This document shows positions 54,675-64,000 of a stretch of 64,000 nt of DNA, one piece after another. Positions within the stretch are counted from its first letter, which is position 1; each line of letters begins with the position of its first letter. Position numbers and translations under genes: made by a program. Source of the DNA: Pseudomonas syringae pv. cilantro (GTDB taxonomy: Bacteria > Pseudomonadota > Gammaproteobacteria > Pseudomonadales > Pseudomonadaceae); assembly GCF_001293775.1 (NCBI RefSeq), contig NZ_LGLN01000035.1, positions 39,755-103,754 on the forward strand, written 5' to 3'. The notes under the pieces are model-generated. The model worked only from the letters and a program-made list of their open reading frames with translations. It was not told the origin of the DNA and did not search any database.

Positions 54675-55782
54675 GGGGCACCTCACTCGCAGGACCGGCT
54701 TCAAGCAGGTAATCGTCGGCATACAGCATCAGCCATTGCCCCGGAAAACTGATCCAGGCCTGACCCTGCGGCACCGGTTTGTCTTCCTGCAGACGGACTT
54801 TCAACAGCTGGCCGGCCAGTTTCAGGGTGATGATCTTGTACGTTCCGAGGTCCTCGACGTAGGTCACGTCAGCACACATCGCATCGTCGTAAGGCCCGTC
54901 CCAGACGTGCACGAACTCCGGGCGAATGCCCACTTTCAGACTTTTCCACGAGGTATTGGCGAGCTTCTGCTGCAGCGCCTCAGACAGCGGCAGGCGGATG
55001 TCAGCAAAACCGACCCCGCCCGGTTGCGGCGTGACGTCGATCAGATTCATGCCCGGGCTACCGATGAAATAACCGACAAAGGTGTGAGAAGGCTTCTCAA
55101 ACAGCTCGCGCGGTGTACCGAACTGCACGATCTGCCCGCCATACATCACCGCAATCTTGTCGGCGAAGGTCGACGCTTCCAGTTGGTCGTGGGTGACGTA
55201 GACCATGGTGATGTTGAACTGCTCGTGAATCTGCTTGAGCTTGCGGCGCAGCTTCCACTTCAAATGCGGGTCGATGACCGTCAGCGGCTCATCGAAAAGG
55301 ATCGCCGACACGTCATCGCGCACCAGACCGCGGCCCATCGACACCTTTTGCTTCTCGTCCGCCGAGAGGTTGCGCGCTTTCTTTTTCAGCAGCGGCTGCA
55401 GGTCCAGAACATCGGCGATCTCGTTGACCTTGATGAGAATCCGCGCTTCGTCCATGCCCTGATTACGCAGCGGGAAGGCCAGATTATCGAACACCGTCAT
55501 GGTGTCGTAGATCACCGGAAACTGGAAAACCTGAGCGATGTTGCGGCGCTCCGGCGGCAGCTCGTTGACCACTTTGGAATCGAATAGCACTTGCCCTTGA
55601 GACGGGCTGAGCAAACCCGAGATGATGTTGAGCAACGTCGATTTACCGCAGCCGGACGGCCCGAGCAGCGCGTAGGCCCCGCCCTGCTCCCAGATGTGGC
55701 TCATTTCCCGAATCGCATAGTCATCCGGACCGGGTTTGGCGCTGTAGCTGTGCGCCAGGTTCTGCAAGCGAATCTCGGCCAT
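54667..55782 (-). CDS. ABC transporter ATP-binding protein with degenerate signature (GlpT-like)
   Basis: 371 aa. Walker A GPSGCGKST, Q-loop, Walker B ILFDEP and H-loop YVTHDQ are intact, but the ABC signature reads LSADEKQ instead of LSGGQ. A TOBE-type C-terminal domain follows. One-base overlap (TGATG) with the other ATPase gene. Confidence 0.9.
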
Positions 55783-56876
55783 CAGGCAACCCTCGCCACG
55801 CGCAGGCCCGGCGCCTGAATCAGGCCGCCCTGCTGATCGAATACGAATAATTTATGAGTCGGGATGTACACGCGGATTGCCGCATCAACGTCGTAGGCAT
55901 GCACCCCCGGCAAATGCAGCACCAGCGAGAACAGCTCGTTGCGCACATGCAGAAAGGTTTCCGAGCCGCTGATTTCAGCCAGCTCTACGGTGACCGCCAA
56001 TTCCAGGTCGTCATCGTTGGAAGGCACCAGGCTCAGGTGGCTGGGGCGCACGCCGAAGCGGTATTCGCCGTCGCCGACGGCACGCAAATCAACGTTGAGC
56101 GGGAAATGCACGAAGTTGGCGAAACTGACTTCATTGCCTTCTATACGGCCCGGCATGAGGTTGATCGGCGGTTCGGAGAACAGCTCGGCGGCCAGCACAG
56201 TCGCAGGTCGATGATAGACCTCGGGGGTCTTGCCACTCTGCACCACCCGCCCTTCATGCAGGATGGTGGTGGTGCCACCCAGCGCCAGCGCTTCGTTAGG
56301 CTCGGTGGTGGCGTAAATGGCGATGGTATGGCGAGCGGCAAACAGCTCGCGCATTTCCTGGCGCAGCTCTTCGCGCAGCTTGTAATCGAGGTTGACCAAC
56401 GGTTCGTCGAAGAGGATCAGCTCGGCGTCCTTGACCAGCGCCCTGGCCATCGCCGTGCGCTGTTGCTGTCCGCCAGACAACTCGAGCGGGTGGCGTTGCA
56501 GGAATTTTTCGATGCGCAGCATCTTCGCGGTTTCCTGCACCCGGCTGTGAATCACGTCCTTGGACAGACCCGCCTGGCGCAGCGGCGAAGCGATGTTTTC
56601 AAACACCGTCATGCTGGGGTAATTGATGAACTGCTGATAAACCATCGAGACGTTGCGCAGACGAACCGGTCGTTGTGTGACATCGACCCCGTTCATCAGC
56701 ACCCGCCCGGTATCGGGCTTGTCCAGCCCGGCCATCAGGCGCATCAGGCTGGTTTTGCCGGACAGGGTTCGCCCCAGCAGAACGTTGAATGATCCCGGCT
56801 CAAAGCTCAGGGAAGCGTCGTCGATCCAGATCTGGCCATCGACTGCGCGACTGACATGCTCCAGCGTGAGTGACAT
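55782..56876 (-). CDS. ABC transporter ATP-binding protein lacking the H-loop histidine (GlpS-like)
   Basis: 364 aa from MSLTLEHVSRAVDGQIWIDD. Walker A GRTLSGKTS, Q-loop and Walker B LILFDEP are present and the signature LSGGQQQR is perfect, but the switch histidine is replaced: YATTEP where YxTHD is expected. A TOBE-like C-terminus. First gene of the operon, about 45 bases after the sigma-54 promoter. Confidence 0.9.
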   Translation of the reverse strand: MSLTLEHVSRAVDGQIWIDDASLSFEPGSFNVLLGRTLSGKTSLMRLMAGLDKPDTGRVLMNGVDVTQRPVRLRNVSMVYQQFINYPSMTVFENIASPLRQAGLSKDVIHSRVQETAKMLRIEKFLQRHPLELSGGQQQRTAMARALVKDAELILFDEPLVNLDYKLREELRQEMRELFAARHTIAIYATTEPNEALALGGTTTILHEGRVVQSGKTPEVYHRPATVLAAELFSEPPINLMPGRIEGNEVSFANFVHFPLNVDLRAVGDGEYRFGVRPSHLSLVPSNDDDLELAVTVELAEISGSETFLHVRNELFSLVLHLPGVHAYDVDAAIRVYIPTHKLFVFDQQGGLIQAPGLRVARVA

Positions 56877-56930
56877 GGCGTGCCCTTTGTTGTTTTTTTC
56901 ATAAGGGTGAATGCGTGACACTTTGCAGAT

Positions 56931-56946
56931 AGCGACATTCGTGCCA
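56931..56946 (-). promoter_or_regulatory. Sigma-54 promoter of the ABC operon
   Basis: TGGCACG-AATG-TCGCT on the minus strand matches the -24/-12 consensus (TGGCACG-N4-TTGCW) with one mismatch. Its -24 half lies inside a perfect palindrome GTGCCAG-TT-CTGGCAC (56941-56956). Confidence 0.75.
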
Positions 56947-57020
56947 GTTCTGGCACTTTCGTGCCGAAGCCCGAGCCAGAGCATTCGCCCGGTTTTACGG
57001 CGTCAAACGAGTTTCGCAGC

Positions 57021-57089
57021 TGAACAAAAATGAACAGAAATATTGAACAGTTGAACAAAATGAACATTGACTTTGAGCGAATCTGAACG
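57021..57089. promoter_or_regulatory. TGAACA direct-repeat array, candidate enhancer
   Basis: TGAACA at 57021, 57031, 57044, 57052 and 57061 and TGAACG at 57084, spaced roughly 8-13 bases apart (23 for the last). They lie 75-145 bases upstream of the -24/-12 promoter, where enhancer-binding proteins bind, and just before the activator gene. Confidence 0.65.
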
Positions 57090-57174
57090 ACACTGGACGG
57101 ACGTTGCGGGCAAGGATGGTCACGCCGACGGGACCTAAAAACAAAAACAATACGTCACATTCGCAGGCATCCTC

Positions 57175-59028
57175 ATGTCTCAACCCAGCGCTTCGCTTGC
57201 TCACGACATCATCATTCAGGATTCATGGACCCGCTGCCGGGACTTCGGCCTCAGCCATCAGACGCGTCCATCGTTCGGCCAGTTGCCGGGCGCAGAAGTC
57301 TCCCGATTGCTGGAACGCCATCACGGGCTGGTGCAAACCACCCATCAGGAGGTGTTGCCGGTCTATGAAAACATCCTCAGCAACTCGAATTGCCTGATCA
57401 TGCTCGCAGATACTCAAGGCCAGTTACTCAGGTCGTGGGGCAATCAGCGCTTTGTCGAGGCTTCGCAAACCCAGGGCTTCATGGCCGGGGCCAGCTGGAG
57501 CGAACGCGGCACCGGCACCAACGCCATCGGCACGGCGCTGGCCTGCGAGCAGGCGATTCATATCGAGCCGGATGAACACTTTCTCAAAGCCAACCGATTC
57601 ATGACCGGCTCTGCTTCGCCGATCTTCGATGCCGATCGGCGCATCATTGCTGTGCTGGATGTGTCGAGCGACAGCTTCCTGCCGCCCTCGCACACGCTGG
57701 GCATGGTGAAAATGATGAGTCAGTCGGTGGAAAACCGCCTGATCCTCGATCAGTTCCGCGACACGCATTTCCAGTTGATCTTCAATACAGGCCTGAACAA
57801 CCTCGACAGCCAGTGGGCAGGCCTGCTGATTTTCGATGAGAGCGGCCAGATTCTCTGCGCCAATCGCCGTGCCGACAATTTGCTGGGGGCCAGACTTTCA
57901 GGAGTCAATATCGAAACGCTGTTCAAGTGCCCGATCCTGCAATTACTGAGTGAAACGGAAGCGCGGCCGTTCGCGCTGCATGCTTTTGGCAACAATCGCT
58001 TTCAATGTTTGCTCAAATGTCCGACCCGCAAGCCGCTCAAGCTGCACAGCGTTCAGCCTGTTCAGGCAGCTGTGGTGCCGCGAAGCCTGGATCTGGAAGC
58101 AATCAGCCTGGGCGACGCGAAAGTCGAGAAAGCCGTGCTGCAAGCCCAGCGTTTGCTGGAAAAAGACATCCCGTTGTTGATTCACGGTGAGACCGGGGTG
58201 GGCAAGGAAGTGTTCGTCAAGGCGTTGCATCAGGCCAGCTCACGCGCCAGTCAGCCATTGATCGCCGTCAATTGCGCAGCGATCCCCGCCGAACTGGTCG
58301 AGGCCGAGCTGTTCGGCTACGAGAGGGGCGCGTTTACCGGTGCCAATCAGAAAGGCAGCATCGGCCTGATTCGCAAGGCCGACAAAGGCACGCTGTTTCT
58401 CGACGAAGTTGGCGACATGCCGATGCCGGTGCAGGCGCGCTTGCTGCGCGTGCTACAGGAACGCTGCGTTCAGCCGCTGGGCAGCAGCGAATTGTATCCG
58501 GTGGATATACGCCTGATATCTGCCACCAATCGCAGTTTGCGCGAGCAAGTGCAGGCCGGGCATTTTCGTCAGGATCTTTATTACCGGATCAGCGGCCTGA
58601 GCATCGAGCTGCCGCCCTTGCGCGAACGCACTAATAAACATGCCTTGATCCAGCGTATCTGGGAGAGGCACCGTGAAACCCATCAGCGGGCGGGGTTCTC
58701 CAGAGAAGTGCTTGAGCTGTTTGAACGTCACCCCTGGCCGGGCAATATTCGCCAGCTCAACAGCGTGATTCAGGTGGCGCTGGCATTGGCGGACGAGCAG
58801 CCAATCAGTGCCGAACACTTGCCGGAGGATTTTCTGCTCGATGCGAACATGGATGAGAAATGCAGGGAGTCTTTGGAAGCCCGTCCGTTGCCATACAGAC
58901 AGTCATCGACGGAAGACCTCAGCCACCAGTTGCAGGCGGCCGGTGGAAATATTTCACTGCTGGCCAAACAGCTGGGGGTGAGCCGTAATACGCTGTACAA
59001 GCGGTTACGGGAACAGCGGATTGTTTAG
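57175..59028 (+). CDS. Sigma-54-dependent activator, AcoR-like (GAF-AAA+-Fis)
   Basis: 617 aa. An N-terminal GAF sensor (ERGTGTNAIGTALACEQAIHI, about 100-190) and a PAS-like stretch lead into the AAA+ domain with Walker A HGETGVGKEVFV (about 340), GAFTGA (YERGAFTGANQ) and Walker B GTLFLDEVGDMP, then a Fis-type HTH (NISLLAKQLGVSRNTLYKRL). It is divergent from the ABC operon and almost certainly its activator. Confidence 0.92.
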   Translation: MSQPSASLAHDIIIQDSWTRCRDFGLSHQTRPSFGQLPGAEVSRLLERHHGLVQTTHQEVLPVYENILSNSNCLIMLADTQGQLLRSWGNQRFVEASQTQGFMAGASWSERGTGTNAIGTALACEQAIHIEPDEHFLKANRFMTGSASPIFDADRRIIAVLDVSSDSFLPPSHTLGMVKMMSQSVENRLILDQFRDTHFQLIFNTGLNNLDSQWAGLLIFDESGQILCANRRADNLLGARLSGVNIETLFKCPILQLLSETEARPFALHAFGNNRFQCLLKCPTRKPLKLHSVQPVQAAVVPRSLDLEAISLGDAKVEKAVLQAQRLLEKDIPLLIHGETGVGKEVFVKALHQASSRASQPLIAVNCAAIPAELVEAELFGYERGAFTGANQKGSIGLIRKADKGTLFLDEVGDMPMPVQARLLRVLQERCVQPLGSSELYPVDIRLISATNRSLREQVQAGHFRQDLYYRISGLSIELPPLRERTNKHALIQRIWERHRETHQRAGFSREVLELFERHPWPGNIRQLNSVIQVALALADEQPISAEHLPEDFLLDANMDEKCRESLEARPLPYRQSSTEDLSHQLQAAGGNISLLAKQLGVSRNTLYKRLREQRIV

Positions 59029-59084
59029 TCCTGCGCTATGCAAAAGTCCTGAAGAGCCCGCAAAACAGGCTTCTGCCCAGAGGG

Positions 59085-59225
59085 CGTAGGAGCGGACTTG
59101 TCCGCGATGGGCTGCGAAGCGGCCCTAAAACAGGCCTCCGTGATTGTGCCTGATGCACCGGCTGCACCGGCTTTGCTGCCGGTTCCCGGCAGTTCGCGGA
59201 CAAGCGAAATGCCGGTTTTTCCGGG
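59085..59225. repeat. REP-type repeat pair between the activator gene and cysS
   Basis: GTAGGAGCGGACTTGTCCGC at about 59085-59104 and an inverted partner TTCGCGGACAAGCG near 59192-59205 flank CACCGGCTGCACCGGC-type sequence. Typical Pseudomonas REP/BIME. This is the only content of the 200-base gap. Confidence 0.75.
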
Positions 59226-59240
59226 CTCAGCCTGCCTTTA

Positions 59241-60623
<1,383 letters not shown>

Positions 60624-60647
60624 TGGCTCCCCCTCAAACGTACAGCA

Positions 60648-62342
60648 TCAGGTCCAGGAATCCCGCAGCGTCACCGTGCGGTTGAAGACGGGTTGACCCG
60701 GTTTCGAGTCCTTGATGTCCGCGCAGAAATAACCTTCGCGTTCGAACTGGAAACGGTCTTCCGGTTGCGCTTGCCCCAATGACGGCTCGGCACGACAACC
60801 GGTCAGAACTTGCAGGGAATCGGGGTTGATGTTGTCCAGGAAACTGGCACCGTCTTCGGCTTTCTCCGGGTTCGGGGAGCGGAACAGGCGATCGTACAAA
60901 CGCACTTCGCATTCAACACTTTCTGCCGCTGGCACCCAGTGCACGACGCCCTTGACCTTGCGGCCTTCCGGGTTCTTGCCCAGCGTGTCCGGGTCATAGG
61001 AGCAACGCAGTTCGACAATGTTGCCGTCGGCGTCCTTGATCGCTTCGTCGGCACGAATCACATAACTGCCACGCAGACGCACTTCGCCATTCGGCTCAAG
61101 ACGCTTGTAACCTTTTGGCGGCTCTTCCATGTAATCGTCGCGGTCGATATAGATTTCCCGCGAAAACGGCAGCTCGCGCACACCGAGGTCTTCTTTCGGG
61201 TGGCGCGGTAGCTCCAGCTTCTCGACCTGACCTTCCGGATAATTGGTGATCACGACTTTCAACGGACGCAGCACGCACATGGCACGCGGGGCGCTGTGGT
61301 CCAGGTCGTCACGAATGCTGAATTCGAGCATGCCGAAATCGACCACGCCGTCGGAACGGTTGGTGCCGATCATTTCGCAGAAGTTGCGGATCGACTTTGG
61401 CGTGTAGCCACGACGGCGGAAACCCGACAGCGTCGACATGCGCGGATCATCCCAGCCGTTGACGTGCTTCTCGTCAACCAGTTGCTTGAGCTTGCGCTTG
61501 CTGGTGATGGTGTAGTTCAGGTTCAGACGCGAGAACTCGTACTGGCGCGGTTTGCACGGCACCGGCAGGTTGTCGAGGAACCAGTCATACAGCGGACGAT
61601 GGCTTTCGAACTCCAGGGTGCAGATCGAGTGGGTAATCCCCTCGATGGCATCCGACTGGCCGTGGGTGAAGTCATAGATCGGGTAGATACACCATTTGTC
61701 GCCGGTCTGGTGGTGATGCGCATGACGGATGCGGTAGATGATCGGATCACGCAAATTCATGTTCGGCGAGGCCATGTCGATTTTGGCGCGCAGTACGCGA
61801 GCGCCATCTTCGAATTCGCCAGCCTTCATGCGCGCGAACAGGTCGATGTTCTCCTCGACGCTGCGCTCACGGAACGGGCTGTTCTTGCCCGGCTCGGTCA
61901 GGGTGCCGCGGTATTCGCGGGCCTGCTCGGGAGTCAGATCGTCCACATAGGCCTTGCCCGCTTTGATCAGCTCGACCGCCCAGTCGTGCAACTGATCGAA
62001 ATACTGCGAGGCGTAACGCACTTCACCGGCCCACTCGAAGCCCAGCCACTTGACGTCGCTCATGATGGCGTCGATGTATTCCTGGTCTTCCTTGGCCGGG
62101 TTGGTGTCATCGAAACGCAGGTGCGTATCGCCACCGAACTCCTTGGCCAGACCGAAATTCACGCAGATCGACTTGGCATGACCAATGTGCAGGTAGCCAT
62201 TGGGCTCCGGCGGAAAGCGCGTGATGATTTTGCTGTGTTTGCCCGAATCCAGGTCGGCCTGCACGATCGGACGCAGGAAATTGGTCGGTACGGCTGGGCC
62301 TGCCTTGGAGTTGGCAGCGGGTTCTGGAGTCGGCTTGCTCAT
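60648..62342 (-). CDS. glnS: Glutaminyl-tRNA synthetase
   Basis: 564 aa from [15 protein letters not shown] (an ATG 15 bases earlier is possible). Class I synthetase with [15 protein letters not shown] (HIGH), [16 protein letters not shown] and an ITSKRKL motif in the KMSKS position. Charges tRNA-Gln directly. Confidence 0.98.
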   Translation of the reverse strand: MSKPTPEPAANSKAGPAVPTNFLRPIVQADLDSGKHSKIITRFPPEPNGYLHIGHAKSICVNFGLAKEFGGDTHLRFDDTNPAKEDQEYIDAIMSDVKWLGFEWAGEVRYASQYFDQLHDWAVELIKAGKAYVDDLTPEQAREYRGTLTEPGKNSPFRERSVEENIDLFARMKAGEFEDGARVLRAKIDMASPNMNLRDPIIYRIRHAHHHQTGDKWCIYPIYDFTHGQSDAIEGITHSICTLEFESHRPLYDWFLDNLPVPCKPRQYEFSRLNLNYTITSKRKLKQLVDEKHVNGWDDPRMSTLSGFRRRGYTPKSIRNFCEMIGTNRSDGVVDFGMLEFSIRDDLDHSAPRAMCVLRPLKVVITNYPEGQVEKLELPRHPKEDLGVRELPFSREIYIDRDDYMEEPPKGYKRLEPNGEVRLRGSYVIRADEAIKDADGNIVELRCSYDPDTLGKNPEGRKVKGVVHWVPAAESVECEVRLYDRLFRSPNPEKAEDGASFLDNINPDSLQVLTGCRAEPSLGQAQPEDRFQFEREGYFCADIKDSKPGQPVFNRTVTLRDSWT

Positions 62343-62549
62343 AAGATCCTTGGGCATACAGTGCGCGGCCAGGGTAGGCCGACTAAATCAAAGCGCTTAT
62401 CATAGCCGAAGCGGTCAAGCCCCTGACAACAGACTGCGTATTTGACGGTATAAAAGCTGCAAAAGCGGGGAAAAATGTAACCTCGCCTGTAAACTGCGCG
62501 TCAGGGTCATACTGCGACCCTTCATACCTGCCTAGAGAGCGACTTTCTT

Positions 62550-63053
62550 ATGTCCAAAGTAAAGCTGACCACCAACCACGGCGACATCGTTCTGCAATTG
62601 AACGCAGAAGAGGCGCCACTGACGGTAGCCAACTTCATCGAATACGTTAAGGCCGGCCACTACGAGAACACTGTATTCCACCGTGTGATCGGTACCTTCA
62701 TGATCCAGGGCGGCGGTTTCGAGCCGGGCATGAAAGAAAAGAAAGACAAGCGCCCGAGCATCCAGAACGAAGCCGACAACGGCCTGCAGAACACGAAGTA
62801 CACCGTTGCCATGGCCCGGACCATGGAGCCGCATTCGGCTTCCGCGCAGTTCTTCATCAACGTGGCTGACAACGCCTTCCTGAACCACAGCGCCAAGACC
62901 ACTCAGGGCTGGGGTTATGCGGTATTCGCCAAGGTGATCGAAGGCACCGACGTGGTCGACAAGATCAAGGGCGTCCCTACCGCCAGCAAAGCCGGTCATC
63001 AGGATGTCCCTGTAGAAGACGTGATCATCGAGAAAGCCGAGATCGTTGAGTGA
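62550..63053 (+). CDS. ppiB: Peptidyl-prolyl cis-trans isomerase B (cyclophilin)
   Basis: 167 aa without a signal peptide, so cytoplasmic. Cyclophilin active-site motifs [35 protein letters not shown] and [17 protein letters not shown]. Divergent from glnS and coupled to lpxH by a GTGA overlap. Confidence 0.97.
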   Translation: MSKVKLTTNHGDIVLQLNAEEAPLTVANFIEYVKAGHYENTVFHRVIGTFMIQGGGFEPGMKEKKDKRPSIQNEADNGLQNTKYTVAMARTMEPHSASAQFFINVADNAFLNHSAKTTQGWGYAVFAKVIEGTDVVDKIKGVPTASKAGHQDVPVEDVIIEKAEIVE

Positions 63054-63796
63054 TACTGCTGATCTCCGATCTGCACCTTGAGCAGGAGCGCCCGGACATT
63101 ACCCGGGCGTTTCTGGCTCTCCTCGCTGGTCGTGCCCGTAGGGCCGAAGCGTTGTATATCCTCGGGGATTTCTTTGAAGCCTGGATCGGTGACGACGCCA
63201 TGTCGCCGTTCCAGCTTTCGATCTGCGAGGCCCTGCGCGAACTGAGCGACAGCGGCACACGAATTTTTCTGATGCACGGCAACCGCGACTTCATGATCGG
63301 CAAGGGGTTCTGCAAGGCAGCGGGTTGCACGCTGTTGAGCGACCCCAGCGTCGTGCAGTTGAATGGCGAGCCGGTGCTGTTGATGCACGGCGACAGTCTG
63401 TGCACTCGCGATGAAGGTTATATCCGGATGCGCCGCTATCTGCGCCATCCGCTGACGTTGTTCATATTGCGTCATCTGCCGTTGAGCACTCGCCATAAGC
63501 TGGCGCGCAAGTTGCGCAACGAAAGCCGCGCCCAGACGCGCATGAAAGCCAACGATATTGTCGACGTGACTCCGGAGGAAGTGCCGAGGATCATGCAGCA
63601 GTTTGGCGTGCGCACGCTGGTCCACGGCCACACTCACCGCCCGGCGATTCACAAATTGCAGATTGGCGATCAGTCGGCGAAACGTATCGTGCTGGGCGAC
63701 TGGGACCGTCAGGGCTGGGTGCTGCAGGTCGATGAACAGGGCTTGAACCTGAGCTCATTCGATTTTGTGCCGGAGACGGTTGCGTTGCTGAACTGA
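63050..63796 (+). CDS. lpxH: UDP-2,3-diacylglucosamine diphosphatase
   Basis: 248 aa from a GTG start overlapping the ppiB stop. Calcineurin-like metallophosphatase of lipid A synthesis: [32 protein letters not shown] and [11 protein letters not shown]. The order ppiB-lpxH is usual in Pseudomonas. Its last codons are part of a 49-bp tandem duplication. Confidence 0.96.
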   Translation: MILLISDLHLEQERPDITRAFLALLAGRARRAEALYILGDFFEAWIGDDAMSPFQLSICEALRELSDSGTRIFLMHGNRDFMIGKGFCKAAGCTLLSDPSVVQLNGEPVLLMHGDSLCTRDEGYIRMRRYLRHPLTLFILRHLPLSTRHKLARKLRNESRAQTRMKANDIVDVTPEEVPRIMQQFGVRTLVHGHTHRPAIHKLQIGDQSAKRIVLGDWDRQGWVLQVDEQGLNLSSFDFVPETVALLN

Positions 63797-63869
63797 CGGC
63801 TCGAAAGCCGTGCTTTTGTGGGAGACGGTTGCGGCGCTGAACTGACCGCCCGAAAGCCGTGCTTTTGTG
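63772..63869. repeat. 49-bp tandem duplication covering the lpxH 3' end
   Basis: Units 63772-63820 and 63821-63869 differ at only a few positions. The first contains the last codons and stop of lpxH; the second repeats them outside the gene (codons ETVAALN and stop). Confidence 0.85.
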
Positions 63870-64000
63870 GGAGCGAACTTGTTCGCGAAGAGGTCGGTAC
63901 ACCCCCCGCAGACAGGGCATTGACTCTGGCTATCGTGCCGATGCTCCGCGTCGGCATGCCGTTCTGGACGCTCTGCGTCCTCTTTGTGTTTGTGGCGCTC
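63866..64000. repeat. REP-type repeats at the right edge
   Basis: GTGGGAGCGAACTTGTTCGC near 63866-63885, then GATGCTCCGCGTCGGCATGC and GGACGCTCTGCGTCC in the last 70 bases. These short palindromic repeats are frequent between P. syringae genes. No gene is seen. Confidence 0.7.

Overview
The window is chromosomal DNA of a Pseudomonas, most likely the P. syringae group. The lon-clpX-clpP-tig block, the folD/tRNA block, cysS-glnS-ppiB-lpxH and the short repeats (GTGGGAGCGAACTTGTTCGCG type and the GCTCCGCGTCGGCATGC type at the right end) all fit that assignment. It is based on recognised protein sequences and repeats, not on a database search.

Layout: (1) 1-6.1 kb, the proteostasis block lon, clpX, clpP and tig, all on the minus strand, with a heat-shock-type promoter before lon. 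(2) 6.1-9.97 kb, a variable stretch with a gene-poor kilobase, a small lipoprotein, an RgpF-like glycan protein and a broken IS4-family element. (3) 9971-49315, a complete-looking 39.3 kb lambdoid prophage (HK97-type head, lambda-type siphovirus tail) in the 3' end of tRNA-Leu(UAG), flanked by perfect 75-bp direct repeats. (4) 49.3-50.8 kb, tRNA-Leu, tRNA-His, tRNA-Arg and folD. (5) 50.8-59.0 kb, a six-gene ABC importer operon matching the rhizobial glycerol transporter order GlpS-T-P-Q-U-V, with a divergent sigma-54 activator. (6) 59-64 kb, cysS and glnS (minus) and ppiB-lpxH (plus), with REP-type repeats.

Prophage organisation: int sits at the tRNA side (47.9-49.1 kb). A rightward lysogeny module holds a CI-type repressor, a LuxR-type HTH protein, a DUF1566 protein, a phage CsrA, an Arc-like protein and two excisionase-type proteins. 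Leftward from the repressor lie cro, an early operon (ORF6N antirepressor, replication initiator with an internal origin-like region, DnaC-like loader, DnaB-like helicase), Q antiterminator, holin and Rz/Rz1 spanins, small genes, HNH nuclease, a terminase-side array of four 37-38-bp-spaced repeats, TerS/TerL, portal, protease, capsid, connector and tail genes, tail fibres, endolysin, an SGNH esterase and two accessory genes at the left end. Most early genes overlap by ATGA or GTGA. The late operon is punctuated by terminator-like hairpins, which fits Q antitermination.

The most interesting points are: a shared 18-bp operator (CTATAA-N6-TTATAG) at the immunity region and again at the promoter of the lysogeny/CsrA module; an S24 repressor without a visible Ala-Gly or Cys-Gly cleavage site next to an antirepressor gene; a phage CsrA beside a DUF1566 protein; the evenly spaced packaging-type iterons; and an ABC importer whose two ATPases carry complementary defects, predicting one canonical and one degenerate ATP site.
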